The translations under genes and the position numbers were made by a program. From the NCBI GenBank assembly GCA_009731375.1, contig BJOX01000108.1, positions 1 through 34,688 of the forward strand: a stretch of DNA of 34,688 nucleotides, written 5' to 3'. Below the pieces are notes generated by a model. The model did no database searches. It saw nothing but the letters and a program-made list of their open reading frames with translations, and had not been told where the DNA came from. This DNA is from Paulinella micropora (Eukaryota > Cercozoa > Imbricatea > Euglyphida). Each line of letters opens with the position of its first letter. Position 1 is the first letter of the stretch. Positions 9,066-25,692 of the stretch are shown here, piece by piece.

Positions 9066-11102
9066 TTATCGAAGTCGACGTGTACGTTCCTGTCTCTGCC
9101 TGCCTCTTCGGGCACTACGTGGTGGCGGCAGCGGCCGAGGAGCAATTGGTGGTAAGCCAAGCTCAACAGGCCACCAATAATTCTTACCACCGGCTAAAGT
9201 ATTAAGGATAGTTCTGCCCTTGGCTTCAGTGGTAAAGCGATAGTCAAAGCTATTTTCGCTACGCAGTTTCTTGATTTTCAAAAGTCCAGGAGTGGTAGTG
9301 GCCTCAAAATGATGATACCAACCGAGATCATCAATACCATTCACAGGATGACGGTATTTCTCTTCTCGATTGAGTACATATGAAAAAAAATGAGGTTCGG
9401 AATTTGAAAGTTTGGTTCGGATTAACCAACCCAGATCTCTGGCGGTTGTCCAAATCCAATCTTCATGGAAGGCCATCCAGGCTACCATTTGCGCTATTTT
9501 GCCTGCGTGTGAATCGCAGAGCCCCTTTCCATGATTGGAGGGGTAAAAATTCCAAGCAAAATATTGTAACCAAGGATGCTTCACACGAACAAGGCTAGCC
9601 TCCACAAGTGAATATCTTTGCTTGAAATGTTTACGACCTCCGTCAGACCATTGAATGACTTTTGTTTTTCCAAGCGGCTTGATGACATCATTAAGGATAT
9701 CATGTTGCCATTGTCGAAAAAAAAAGAAATCATTGCTTGCTCCTTTATCTTGATGATGTGGGAGTGTGTCAACATATTTCCTCTTAATACCCCCCCTCCC
9801 ATCACTCATAAGCAAGACAGCAATGCAATCATTCACATCTTCTGTCTTCCCCCCACCTACGCTCATATTCGAAAACAACCACCATCAAAACATAAGAAAT
9901 GTCAGTTCGGACTAATTCTAAGTCGTCATCAAACATTTCGCGTTTTCCTTTGCTTTGAAATGGTGTTCAGTTTTTTCGACTACTCGTTCCAATTTTTCTT
10001 CTTTTGCTCTTCCTGATCGAGCTCGCTCCTACCTTCTTGTTCCTGCAGCTCAATAAGCCTAGCTACTTTTTGCTTGTACTGTCTGCAATCAGGGCACTTT
10101 CCCCACACCTTAGAACAGCGAGACTCCACCCAATATTGGGCATGAAGTCGACTCCACTCTGAGCGTAGTGGAGGGCGGACCATTACTTGCAGTTGCGAGT
10201 GAGGGTAGATAAGGAACTTACCGAATTGTTTGTTCCAAAAACAGCGCGCTTGATCTAATTTCATATCCTGAGCACGCTGCCTTGGATTTAGGTACGGGTT
10301 CCTGTTAATTGCAAATGTAATATATTTGCCATAAAAAATTTTATTTAATTGTTAATATTATTAATACAAATCTTGACTGCCAACGGAGAGTTACAACTTC
10401 ACGTCAGTCTTTAAAATACAAGACTGACATGAAATTGTAGCTTAAAATGGGAGGGCCAACCCTTGGCCCTCCCGGGGTGTGTGTGTGTTGCGGGGGGGGG
10501 TACCGTTCAACGTGCGGACATTGACCCCCTAGGCCACAATTACCACAATCACTATCGGCAGGGACACGACGTTGAAGCGTCAGGATGCTATCCCTCATAA
10601 GGGAACGCCACCATAACTGAAAAACATAAAAGCCTGCCCGACTTTTCTGATCATATTTCAAAAAAGATAAATTCCGCTGAAGGCGTTTTGGCTGATCGCC
10701 AAACTTTGCGCTGATTTGGAACTGGTGCGGTTGAGCATTCGGCCTCGCCTTCCTTGCGATCACCAACGCCCCCCCCCCTGCAGACATGGGCCCTGCTGCT
10801 GATATGGTAGGTCGGCGGCGAACATCCTTCACATTTCCAAATCCCCACCTCCCCCGCCTCGTAAGCCACTTCAAGCTGAGCCTGACTGCGCCTCAACTTT
10901 TTGCTTTGCCTCGTGGGTGTAGGGATCCCCCTTCTTGACAGCTGCAGAGATAGCCTAAGTAAAGTATGTGAGAGTATGTATGTAAGTATGTATGAAAAAA
11001 GAGAGAGAGAGAGAGACACAGAGAGAGACAGAGAGAGAGAGAGAGAGAGCTAAGAGAAAGAGAGAGAAAGAGAGATAGAAAGAAAAAGAAAGGAAGTAAC
11101 AC

Positions 11103-11133
<31 letters not shown>

Positions 11134-12009
11134 CCGGCAGAACTTGTTTCCAGTATATGGGAAAGCTGGCGTAGTCGTCGTACACCTTGCTCTGGGTGAC
11201 GTACTCGACGAATTTGCGACCACTCCTTACGTGCCGATCATGAGACGGATGAAACTTACTTAAATAAAACTCAACCCCGTAACTGTCCATGCCCAACTTA
11301 TTACAAACTGGATCAAAACCGACCCGGGTGCTTGCGAAACTCATTCCTGCAAAGGCACGCAACGCCGCCAGACTGGGCAGACCCAGCCATTTACACGACA
11401 CGTCCGAGAGCGCATGAAATTGCTGTACTTCCCCAAGCAAAGCTCGAACATGGGGGGGCACAGACGCAGGCGTAACAGAAGGAAGGTGAGCTGTATCCTC
11501 CATAATTCTGACAAGAACTGCCAAACCCCATTTAGCAAGCTCCATTAAAGGAGATTCCTCCGAAAATTTCGCTACCTCATCCCCAAGGGACTCTAACACA
11601 GACTCAAATGCGGAAAGCTTGGCAGACGGATTGGGTGGGGGCCTGGTGTCCTTCTTCTCTGCCTCCACGAACTCAACCTGCAACCCATGCTTGACATCAT
11701 CCCGCTGCTGGGCAACCACCAAACAACGCCCTGAATGGATCCGCAATGGCTCTGAGGCAGGAGCCGCCTCGGAGGAAGCGGAAGATGACGCAGAACTCGC
11801 GGGCGAGGAAAAAACAATTTCCTGATTTTGCACCGCCAATCCAAGAAGTTGCCTTGCCTGCAGAAGCAAAAACAAGATAATCAATGAAAACAGAAACAAA
11901 CATGCAACACGTTTTTTGATTAAATGAAACAAAACAAAACAACCTTAGCTTCATATCTGCGCTCCTCCACCTCGATTTCTCGGCAAGTATGGCGGCGTTT
12001 TTTGACCAT
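9066..12009 (-). CDS. DDE-like transposase, multi-exon, frames broken
   Basis: Exons join in phase: 12009-11944 (first ATG 12009), 11857-11135, 10941-10833, 10777-10504, 10301-10033; the catalytic part is 9878-9066. The middle contains cysteine pairs (CGNCGLGGQCPH; WGKCPDCRQY), possible zinc-binding elements. The 9878-9066 part has an acidic stretch, then WSDGGRKHFKQR, then WNFYPSNHGKGLCD, matching the SDG...FK...HGKG.CD layout of uncharacterised, transposon-like proteins common in cnidarians and other eukaryotes. I take it for an RNase-H-fold DDE transposase. Between 10033 and 9878 the frame changes about three times near A- and G-runs, and a 10-G run lies at 10769-10778. Either the gene is decaying or homopolymer errors are present. 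The tail is basic and proline/arginine-rich. The 55-nt intron 10832-10778 is a weak call. Confidence 0.65.
10391..10440. promoter_or_regulatory. Hairpin sharing a motif with the 3' end of the partner gene
   Basis: The arms 10391-10411 and 10420-10440 are near-perfect complements with an 8-nt loop. Each arm holds CTGACRTGAARTTGTA in outward orientation. The same motif follows the stop codon of the plus-strand gene (14994-15010). Here it lies in an intron of the transposase gene, just beyond an alternative in-frame stop at 10406-10404, so it may mark an alternative 3' end. The function is inferred. Confidence 0.55.
10965..11134. repeat. GA/CT microsatellite forming a transposase-gene intron
   Basis: A purine-rich (GA)n tract with minor AAAG and GTAT interruptions lies between the exons 11857-11135 and 10941-10833. 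On the minus strand it is a CT-rich intron starting GTCTCTCTC and ending CTCTGCAG. Confidence 0.9.
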
Positions 12010-12015
12010 GTCGGT

Positions 12016-12410
12016 CTGCAAAGACAGCAACAGAAAAGAAAAAAAAAGGGGGGCCAATAAAGAGAAGACATTCAGCAAACACAAATCTATACACAAAAAA
12101 AGACTGAGAGAACAGTAGCAAAAAGATACAGGACATGACAAAGGCGCACAGCAACGACAACAAATCGTGTTTTGCACCACCCAACAACCCGCCCAACAAA
12201 AAGGAAGTGACAGTTGTCCGTCGCTGGCCCGTTTCTTGGTCCATCGGCCGGACCACTGAAAAATTACGCAGTTTACGGTTCGGCAAACCAAAAAAAAGAG
12301 CGGTTAGGCGCCAAAAACAACCAGACCCAAACAACTCTGTTTTTTGCTTTTTGTTGTCCTTGTCAAACAGAACTCGAGAGTCTTGAGAGGACGCCAGCAA
12401 GCTGATCAGT
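12016..12410. promoter_or_regulatory. Divergent upstream region between the two transposon genes
   Basis: About 395 bp separate the first supported minus exon (12015 inward) from the plus-strand ATG at 12411. The acceptor at 12016-12017 implies that a 5' minus exon lies within this segment. An ATG with a short frame at about 12241 (-) is a candidate. No TATA or other promoter element can be defended. Confidence 0.5.
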
Positions 12411-14992
<2,582 letters not shown>

Positions 14993-15010
14993 ACTGACAT
15001 GAAGTTGTAG

Positions 15011-15500
15011 TAATTTTCGACCTTAATATTTAAGTTAATACTTGCTACAGTTTTACCATTAAAAATTATTGTTACTGCTTTTGAATTGTGTTAGAACTGA
15101 ACATTAAAATGGTCGGCCATGGTTCAATTTCGGATCTGAATTGAAGGATAAGTTTCAACTAACAATATTGTTTACTTTATTTATCTTTTGTGCTTGTTGC
15201 TTGCTGCATGAGCTAACAAGCTTTTGAGGCACGACCAGTACTTACCTTTAATAAATTGACTGTCAAACTTGTACGTTTATTAACCGCTAATATTCAAAGT
15301 TCGGATATGTAATATTAATGTTTTGAAAAATACATTAAATATAAAATGAATTCAATTATATTAATATATTACATTTTATTTTGACAAATTTTAATAATAT
15401 AAAACGATTTCTAGTCGTTAATAAAAGTGTAAAAACCTTAGAGTTGTGACTCGAAAAATGTCGTTCTATGAAACACAAATTTCAAGTTAGTAATCAAGTT
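15011..15500. other. AT-rich spacer inside the transposon, no gene seen
   Basis: This non-coding segment lies between the 3' end of the coiled-coil gene and the inner edge of the right TIR. It contains the 3' motif at its left edge (14994-15010) and AATAAA-like words. I see no open frame worth calling. Confidence 0.7.
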
Positions 15501-16421
15501 GAATTTGAAATTGAATTTGAATTTAATTTAATAATGTTATTAATATTAATAAAAAACATTATTAAATGTTTCTGTATCAAAACTACTTATGTAACGTGAC
15601 TTGTTGCACTACTGAAATTTACACAACAAAAAATCAACAATGTACCTTTTCAAGTTCGAAACGGTTATGTAACGGTTACAAATTTGAATTTTTAAAAAAT
15701 ATTTTTGAAAAATTATGATAAAGTATATTATTCTGATGTAAAAGAATATAAAGTCTAGTTGTTTTCAATGAAAACCAAGAAAGAACAAATAGATTACAAA
15801 AAATCAACAATATATGATACAACGTTCAAAACGGTTATGTAACGGTTACAAATTTGAATATTTTTGAATATTTTTGAAAAATTATGATAAATTATATTAT
15901 TCTGATGTATTGCTGTTGACATTCAAGACAACAAATTAGTTTTTCATTTTTGTGTCAGATTTTCGTTTTTGTGATAGTTTTTCATTTTTGTGACAAAAAT
16001 TCAAATTTTCAAATTTAACTGTAACATTTCGCGAAAATTTACGATATTTTGCGGACGAATATAGCAGTTAATTTGAAAAATTCAAATTTTCACCCAAAAT
16101 CAAAATTCCAACCAAAACTGAAATTCCAACCAAAACAGAAAAATCAATTTTTTTTGTTGTCTTGAATGTCAACAGCAATAATAGAATATAAAGTGTAGTT
16201 GTTTTCAATGAAAACCAAGAAAGAACAAATAGATTACAAAAATCCCACAAAATCCTTACAAAACCGTTAAAAAGCAGTTGTAACGGTTAGAAATTCAATT
16301 TTTTTTGAATTTTTAAAAAAATATTATTAAAGTAACATATAATCTTTTGTTTTTATGAAGGAACCAATAATTTTCAAAAGTGTTGGATTTTTCTTGCAGA
16401 ACTTCGTGCATTTTAACCTGT
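15501..16421. repeat. Right terminal inverted repeat, with nested MITE
   Basis: This is the reverse complement of 8378-9040, including both 181-bp units and the AACCGTT motifs. It is 271 bp longer than the left arm because of the MITE and its duplicated TA at 15908-16178. Confidence 0.9.
15910..16178. mobile_element. 269-bp mariner-type MITE nested in the right TIR
   Basis: It starts TTGCTGTTGACATTCAAGAC and ends with the exact complement; the perfect inverted repeats are 26 bp. It is flanked by TA at 15908-15909 and TA at 16179-16180. The left TIR at the same place lacks it, giving a clear empty site. TA duplication and short TIRs indicate mobilisation by a Tc1/mariner-type transposase. It has no coding capacity. 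The interior has several copies of a TTTTTCATTTTTGTG-like word. Confidence 0.92.
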
Positions 16422-16660
16422 CAGGTGTCCTCGCCCGCTTTACTGCTATATGGACAACGGATGATACAAAAGATTAATATTCATATATTGGAATAGGAAA
16501 CGGGCTTGTCGATGGATTTTATTTTTACAAAGATAGAACAGGAATGAATTTTGCGCATTGTAAAGGAGGTGTCGTAGATTATATTGACCAAGCAGACTGG
16601 GATGACCCGTGCGATGGAACTTCGGCTGAAATAATAATGATAGGTAAAAATGGCATCTAA
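16422..16660 (+). pseudogene. Fibre-domain gene, 3' half, with in-frame stop
   Basis: It resumes the frame of 8214-8377 after the target duplication: LARFTAIWTTDD, then a TAA at 16475-16477, then IGIGNGLVDGFYFYKD and a C-terminal part ending at TAA 16658-16660. The motif pattern RFTA-x10-15-GIGxxxDGFxF fits structural or fibre domains of large algal viruses. The internal stop plus the transposon make it a pseudogene. I have not written a joined product. Confidence 0.6.
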
Positions 16661-17096
16661 CCCAGGTAAAGTGGCAGTCTTTCGTCCTTTTTACCTAATT
16701 TTTTTCCCAGACTTACTTGAACAACTATACACTGGTACACAACTCGTATTCCACTTGAAATATTCTCCTTAGTTCTCAGAATTTGTATTGTTTCGCAAGG
16801 GACAAGTAGTCTGTCAAGCAAGAGTACTGAATAAACTGGAATCGACCGATCCAGAGACTTTTGGTACCTTCCCTGACCTCGGAAGTATTTTGAGGTCAAT
16901 TGACAGTCATGTGTGTATTCAATTGATTGCCGATTAGTAATTTCCTCGCAGGGGGTTAGTCCAGACTTACAACTGCGTGTGAATCGTATATGTGACATAG
17001 CCCACTGACTTTCTACTTACCGTCCTATTTGACAAGTAAAGTACGCAGTAGAGGCATATGACAAGGGTAGTGCTGACGACCGAGTTTCGAAGTGGC

Positions 17097-17099
<3 letters not shown>
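16661..17099. other. Spacer between virus-like block and host gene, nothing assigned
   Basis: Mixed-composition DNA. A 113-codon minus-strand frame (16998-16657) overlaps the end of the fibre pseudogene and shows no motif, so I do not call it. Part of this segment may be 3' untranslated sequence or downstream DNA of the P4-ATPase gene. Confidence 0.5.
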
Positions 17100-17144
<45 letters not shown>

Positions 17145-17242
17145 GAGAGAGGAGAGACGAGAGAGGAGAGAGGAGAGAGGAGAGAGAAGAGAGGAAAGAC
17201 GAGAGAAGAGAGAAGAGAGTAGAGAGAAGAGAGAAGAGAGAA

Positions 17243-17331
<89 letters not shown>
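17100..17331. repeat. (GA)n/(GT)n compound microsatellite
   Basis: A purine tract of GAGA and GAGAGGA units, with two short GT runs near 17243 and 17279, lies 120 bp beyond the stop codon of the P4-ATPase gene. Confidence 0.95.
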
Positions 17332-17453
17332 CGTCCTTCTGACTCAATATTTGAGATAGACAAATATATATATAAACATAGATATAGATGTCTTCATAAT
17401 ATTGTGAGTCGGATATGTGTGTAAGTATAGTATATATGATTCGTGGATATGTA

Positions 17454-17948
17454 TTACGCTACACTGAGCCGTTCGAGCTCATTCTCATCATCACTATCCT
17501 CCATATCCTCAATCACCGGATCCCCATACCCACCCACTGGTGCTGCTGATGTGTTCGAGTTGATGTGCGATGATGTAAGTATGTCCCCTTCCAGCGGTGT
17601 GGGTGGTCCTGCATAAGACTCAGTTGTGTCTCTCCTGCCAAGGACCAAACTCTCGCGCTCGACCACAACCGCAGCCTTGGACGGCGAGGCTATCCCGTCG
17701 TCTCTGTTGGCCCCGGCCTGGCCAGGCACGGACTGCCCAATGTTCGACTCGCTCAGCCCGGCCGAGCTAGAATCCTGTTCATGTTCCTGCAGCGTGCGCC
17801 GCGACGTAGCCAGGGGGGTTGTGCTGGACTGCTGCGAGGAGCCCAATATGTCAGTGTGGTCCGGAGCCAGTAACGGTGCACCCGTTAATCCACGAACACG
17901 TGCACCGGCCGACGGGGAGTTTGTGTAATTTTGCCCGGCTTTCCCGGT
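17454..17948 (-). CDS. P4-ATPase last exon (C-terminal tail), acceptor uncertain
   Basis: This is an open frame of 164 codons, Ser/Gly/Pro-rich, with an acidic finish ([18 protein letters not shown]) and TAA at 17456-17454. The acceptor at 17950-17949 fits phase 0 after exon 19. A better-looking acceptor (TGTGTTGTGTCAG, 17975-17974) would need phase 2 and therefore one more small exon between. Disordered acidic tails are usual in P4-ATPases and regulate the pump, but no specific motif is recognised. Membership in this gene is inferred from strand, order and phase. Confidence 0.65.
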   Translation of the reverse strand, partial: TGKAGQNYTNSPSAGARVRGLTGAPLLAPDHTDILGSSQQSSTTPLATSRRTLQEHEQDSSSAGLSESNIGQSVPGQAGANRDDGIASPSKAAVVVERESLVLGRRDTTESYAGPPTPLEGDILTSSHINSNTSAAPVGGYGDPVIEDMEDSDDENELERLSVA

Positions 17949-18192
17949 CTGCTCCACCGAGTGGTGTGAGAAACTGACACAACACATGTACATACATTCA
18001 TACATTCATACATGACACTACAAGACATTACATGGCATTACATGATATTACATCACATTACATCACATTACATCACATTACATCACATTACATTATATTA
18101 CATTATATTACAATACAATACAATACACTTCATTGTATATTTACATAACATATATAACATATTTACATTAGATTGCATTACATTACATTACA

Positions 18193-18223
<31 letters not shown>

Positions 18224-18297
18224 CACATACATACATAATATAATATATTACCTGATGCTGACTTCGGACTTCTCGCCGTTCAGTTTGAGAGATTTCT

Positions 18298-18337
<40 letters not shown>

Positions 18338-18897
18338 CAGATAGATAGATAGATAGATAAATGAAATATCGACTAATGTCAGAAAAAAGGAGCTTCTGAT
18401 TTCGTCAACCAGGAAGTCTTTGGGTAAAGTATTAACCCGATGCCCAGCCGTGATGTTTGCACGGAAGGGACTGATAGGCAATACCAAATCTCCCTAGTAC
18501 CAGGCGGGGCCAGGGCTCGTTCCATAAGCGCCCCTTGCAGAACGAGCTCCCACCTCCATTACAGAGGACCCAGTAAGCAGATGGAGTTTCGAGACTGTTC
18601 GACAGTCTAGTATAAACCGACAGAGCACTGTGGGTTTTATTCCGGGCTCAACAAGCGAGAAAGGGCACCCTGAGGGAACAGAATTGTGCTTCCCGTCGCT
18701 ATTCCGGCATGTGACTAAGAGGCGTATGGCTAGGCACACATAAGGCACCCCACCACGGGCCCAGCACACCCACGCCATCCCCTAATTCTCTGTCTGTCGA
18801 CAGATGGCACCCATTTCAAAACCCAAGCCCAAGGGAGGGTCAGTGACACCTCAAGTGGCCTTGGTTCACTCCGTGGAGTAAGTGATGAGATCAACTG

Positions 18898-18933
<36 letters not shown>

Positions 18934-18958
18934 TAGATTAGATTAGATTAGATTAGAT

Positions 18959-19032
<74 letters not shown>

Positions 19033-19461
19033 TATAGATATATAGATAGGTAGGTAGGTAGGTAGGTAGGTAGGTAGGTAGGTAGGTTTGTAGACCGTTT
19101 TCTGGAGTGCGGGAGTAGGGTGTGAATCCAATGTCGACAAGGCGTCGTTCGTTACCTGTCCCATAAGACATTACATTACAACATGTCGAGAGTTGTGACA
19201 AGGTCAAAAACCTGTATATAAATCAGACAAAACAGTCATCTGTACAATCAGAACATTCATTGCATTACATTCCTTGCATTACATTACAGTACATTACATT
19301 ACATTACATCGCATTACATTACATTACATTACATTACAGTACATTACAAGGCGTCGTTCGTGACCTGCTCAGACTCATCTAACAAACCTCGACCATAGCC
19401 CGCATCCTGCAACCCAGCGACAGATAGTTTAGGTAGGTAGGTAGGTAGGTAGGTAGGTAGG

Positions 19462-19504
<43 letters not shown>

Positions 19505-19532
19505 GTAGGTAGGTAGGTAGGTAGGTAGATAA

Positions 19533-19581
<49 letters not shown>

Positions 19582-19690
19582 CAGATAGATAGATAGACGG
19601 ACCTTTTCGCGTACGATATCTCGTAGTGTAGAGCGGTATTGGCGTCGGATGTACTTCGCAGCGAAGTGAGGAATCGTACACAAAACCTGC

Positions 19691-19736
<46 letters not shown>

Positions 19737-20356
19737 AAAAGATATAGATATAGATATAGATTTAGATTTAGATTTAGATATAGATATAGATATAGATATA
19801 GATAACATACATACATAAGGTCGGGTGAAAAATTTCGGTCACCTCACCTTTCGGCCAACCGTAAATACGGGGAATTTTGGGCTAAACTTTCATTTGTGGA
19901 CAGCAAATGTACCGTAATTACCGGCTGGCCGAAATTCTTCGCAACTTTGAATAATAAATGTACCGTTATTACGGGATAATTTGTTCTGGCCGAAAATTTC
20001 CACTATTCTTTACAAGAATAAGCTTCTATACTAAAATGGATGTATTTGACAGCGAAGGGAAATGATATCGTACAGGACAACTGCATGCATACATACATAA
20101 ACACATAACATAAATACATACAAGCACGCATGCATACATACGTACATACATACATACATACGTACGTACGTACATACATACATACATACATACATACATA
20201 CATACATACATGCATACATAGGTACATACATATATACATATGTACATATGTACATATGTACATGTGTACATACATACATACATACATACATACATACATA
20301 CATACATACAGCAAAGTAAGGTATTGTACACAGCACCTACGTATGTATGTATGTAA

Positions 20357-20394
<38 letters not shown>

Positions 20395-20720
20395 GTATAT
20401 ATATATATATATGTATACATATATATATATAGTATGCGTGTGTGTATGTATGTATGTATGTACCGTGCCTAGCATTTGCACTAGCCAGAAATGTGCCGTA
20501 CCTATATATATAAATACGTACATACATACATACATACATACATGCATGCATGCATGCATGCATGCATACAATACATACATACATGCATACATACATACAT
20601 ACATACATACATACATACGTACGTACGTACGTGCATACATACATACATTACATACATCCGTGCATACATACATACATGCATACATAGACAAGAAGTGTGC
20701 CGTACCTGTAACATGGGTAA

Positions 20721-20754
<34 letters not shown>

Positions 20755-21085
20755 CATACATACTTAACATACATAACATACATAGACCAGAAATGTGCCG
20801 TACCTATCATACAAATACATACACACATACATACATACATACATGCATACATACATGCATGCATACATACATACATACATACATACATACATACATACAT
20901 ACATACATACATGGTATAGATAGATAGAGTAGAGAGTGCAAACCAAAAAGCGCATTAGGTCGATGGATAGATAGATAGGTAGATAGATAGATAGATAGAG
21001 TAGAGAGTATAAACCAAATAGCGCCTTTGGTACACCCAGGATTTCTGGTGTGAGGAACATTCCCGCGTACACCTGTAGATAGAGG

Positions 21086-21122
<37 letters not shown>

Positions 21123-21305
21123 GTAGGTAGGTAGGTAGGTAGGTAGGTAGGTAGGTAGGTAGATAGATAGATAGATAGATAAATAGATATATAGATAGAT
21201 AGATAGATAGATATGGATGGATGGATGGATGGATGGATAGATGGATAGATAGATAGATAGATAGTTATAGAGGTAGGTAGGTAGGTAGGTAGGTAGGTAG
21301 GGAGG

Positions 21306-21339
<34 letters not shown>

Positions 21340-21478
21340 CACAGATAGATAGATAGATAGATAGATAGACAGATAGATAGATAGATAGATAGACAGACAG
21401 ATAGATAGATAGATAGATAGATAGACAGATAGATAGATAGACAGATAGACAGATAGACAGATAGATAGATAGACAGAC

Positions 21479-21513
<35 letters not shown>

Positions 21514-21530
21514 CAGATAGACAGACAGAC

Positions 21531-21561
<31 letters not shown>

Positions 21562-21598
21562 CAGATAGACAGATAGATAGACAGATAGACAGACAGAC

Positions 21599-21638
<40 letters not shown>

Positions 21639-21672
21639 GGGTACCACAAAGAAGAGAAAAATGGTGCCAGTA

Positions 21673-21724
<52 letters not shown>

Positions 21725-21797
21725 ATCTATCTGTCTGTCTGTCTGTCTATCTATCTATGTATCTGTCTGTCTCTCTGTCTGACTATCTCTCTCTCTG

Positions 21798-21876
<79 letters not shown>

Positions 21877-21919
21877 CTCCGTGTCTCTTCGTGTCTATCT
21901 ATCTCTATTTCTATCTCTA

Positions 21920-22011
<92 letters not shown>

Positions 22012-22025
22012 CGTCTATCTTTCTT

Positions 22026-22097
<72 letters not shown>

Positions 22098-22603
22098 CCT
22101 ACCTACCTACCTATCTATCTATCTATCTATCTATCTATATCTCTATCTATCTATCTATTTCTATCTATCTATCTATCTATCTTACCACAAAAAACAGAAA
22201 CCAAACGGCTATACTGCCGGTCCAAAAAAACACCTAAAATACGCATATATGTATGTATGTATGTATGTATGCATGTATGTATGTGTGTGTGTATTCAGTT
22301 AATGTATTCTATTTGAAGTCAATCTTATGTATATATTTACGTGTCTATGACCTAAAATACATACGTAAGTACATACATAGGTATATACATAGACATGTAA
22401 ATATATACATACATTGACTGTCAAAGAGAAGACCTTAAAAATAATGAATACATACATACGTACATACATACATACATACATACATACATACATACATAGA
22501 TACATACATACATACACACACACATACATACAAAAATACATACATACATACATACATACATACATACATACATACATTCATACCTAGATAGCGGTCCAGG
22601 TGG

Positions 22604-22639
<36 letters not shown>

Positions 22640-22668
22640 CATACAGACCGAGATGGCGGTCCATGTTG

Positions 22669-22755
<87 letters not shown>

Positions 22756-22856
22756 TACAGACCGAGATAGCGGCCCAGGTTGTGGTTTCAATCTCTCTCT
22801 CCCTCTCTCTCTCTCTCTCTCAGACCGAGACAGCGGTCCATGTTGTTGTTTCTAGC

Positions 22857-22901
<45 letters not shown>

Positions 22902-22981
22902 CGAGACAGCGGTCCATGTTGTTGTCTCTAGCGCTATGTAGACATTGACGATAAGAACTGCACCTAGATAGATAGATAGAT

Positions 22982-23031
<50 letters not shown>

Positions 23032-23116
23032 GCAGATAGATAGATAGGTGGATAGATGGAGAGATAGATAGATAGATAGATAAGTCGACAGATAGGTAGG
23101 TAGGTAGGTAGGTAGG

Positions 23117-23165
<49 letters not shown>

Positions 23166-23312
23166 GGATGGATAGATAGATAGATAGACTGATGCTAGCG
23201 CCATGTAGACAGTGGCAACATACATACATACATACATACACGCATACATACATACATACATACATACATAACCAGGTATGAATGGTAAGAGAAATGTATG
23301 CATCCTAACTGC

Positions 23313-23393
<81 letters not shown>

Positions 23394-23446
23394 CATCTAT
23401 CTATCTATCTATCAATCAATCAATCAATCAATCAAACAATCAATCA

Positions 23447-23520
<74 letters not shown>

Positions 23521-23601
23521 GATCGATCGATCGATCGATCGATCTATCCATCCATCCATCCATCCATCCATCAATCTATCAATCTATCAATCTATCAATC
23601 T

Positions 23602-23645
<44 letters not shown>

Positions 23646-23685
23646 ATCAATCTATCTATCAATCAATCGATCAATCTATCTATCT

Positions 23686-23720
<35 letters not shown>

Positions 23721-23737
23721 CATCAATCCATCAATCC

Positions 23738-23809
<72 letters not shown>

Positions 23810-23814
23810 GTCTA

Positions 23815-23890
<76 letters not shown>

Positions 23891-23964
23891 CATATAGGTA
23901 GGGCATCCTACCTACCTATCTACCTACCTACCTATCTACCTACCTACGCATTCATATGCATACA

Positions 23965-23998
<34 letters not shown>

Positions 23999-24336
23999 CA
24001 TGCATGCATACATACATGCATGCATAGATACATACATACATATACCAGAGTAGGATGCCGTTGACATAGTCCAGTGATCTATGCCATACCTATATTATAC
24101 ATACTTGTATGTATGCATGTATGTATGTATGTATGTATGCATGCATGCATGCATGTCATGCATGCATATGTATCTACATGTATGTATGTATGTATGCATG
24201 TATGTATGTATGTGTGTATGTATGTATGCACGTCTGTGTCTGTCTGTCTGTCTGTCTGTATGTATGTATGCATGTATGTATGCATGTATGTATGCATGTA
24301 TGTATGTAGTATGTATGTATACGCACAATACAGCGG

Positions 24337-24379
<43 letters not shown>

Positions 24380-24415
24380 TAGATAGACATAGATGGATAG
24401 ATAGATAGATAGATG

Positions 24416-24483
<68 letters not shown>

Positions 24484-24501
24484 GTAGGTAGGTAGGTAGA
24501 T

Positions 24502-24537
<36 letters not shown>

Positions 24538-24592
24538 TGAGTACCCTTCATGTTCATTGGAGCATCCACTGTAAGATAGCAAAGTGAGAAAG

Positions 24593-24649
<57 letters not shown>

Positions 24650-24919
24650 GAGATATCGACTAATGTCAGAAAAAAGGAGCTTCTGATTTCGTCAACCAAG
24701 GAAGTCTGTGGGTAAAGTATTAACCCGATGCCCAGCTAAGCCGTGATGTTTGCACGGAAGGGACTGATACAGGCGATACCAAAGCTCCCTAGTACCAGGC
24801 GGGGCCAGGGCTCGTTCCATAAGCGCCCCTTGCAGAACGAGCTCCCACCTCCATTACAGAGGACCCAGTAAGCAGATGGAGTTTCGAGACTGTTCGACAG
24901 TCTAGTATAAACCAGATAT

Positions 24920-24971
<52 letters not shown>

Positions 24972-25020
24972 GTAGATAGGTAGATAGGTAGATAGGTAGG
25001 TAGGTAGGTAGGTAGGTAAG

Positions 25021-25076
<56 letters not shown>

Positions 25077-25128
25077 GTACCCTTCTTGTTCATTGGAGCA
25101 TCCACCGTAAGTTAGCACAATGAGGAAG

Positions 25129-25168
<40 letters not shown>

Positions 25169-25661
25169 GTACCCGTCTTGTTCAGTGGAGCATCCACTGT
25201 AAGTAAGCACAGTAAGGAAGAAGAAGACGATAGACTGAAGCATTCCGAGTGAGATGCGGCCCAACAATCGATTTACCTAATATGTATGTATGTATTGTAG
25301 TATGTATGTATGTATGTATGTATGTACGTATGTATGTATGTATGTATGTAATGTAGTGCATGTCATAGTGCATGTATGTATGTGTGTATGTATATTATGT
25401 ATGTATGTATGTATGTATGTATGCATGTATGCATGTATGTATGCATGTATGCATGTATGTATGTATGTATCTATGTATGTATGAAGTTAAAATGATAGAC
25501 TGAAGCATTCCGAGTGTGATTCGGCCCAAGCGATTCACCTAAATGTATGTATGTGTGTATGTATGTATGTCTGTATGTATGTATGCATGCATGTATGTAT
25601 GCATGCATGTATGCATGTATGTATGCATGTATGTATGTATGTATGTATGTATGTATGTATG

Positions 25662-25692
<31 letters not shown>

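Noticed and set aside
10778-10832. Zinc-finger-like CEGC...H...C frame in the transposase gene
   Set aside because: It lies in the 55-nt segment that must be an intron, or follows a frame slip, for the downstream conserved frame to connect. It is left open, not called.
16657-16998. 113-codon minus-strand frame
   Set aside because: No motif, overlaps the end of the fibre pseudogene, and no splice or composition evidence of coding.
23890-23912. Shadow of exon 12 (GCATCCTAC)
   Set aside because: The match is only about 9 bases and could be chance within CTAC repeat.
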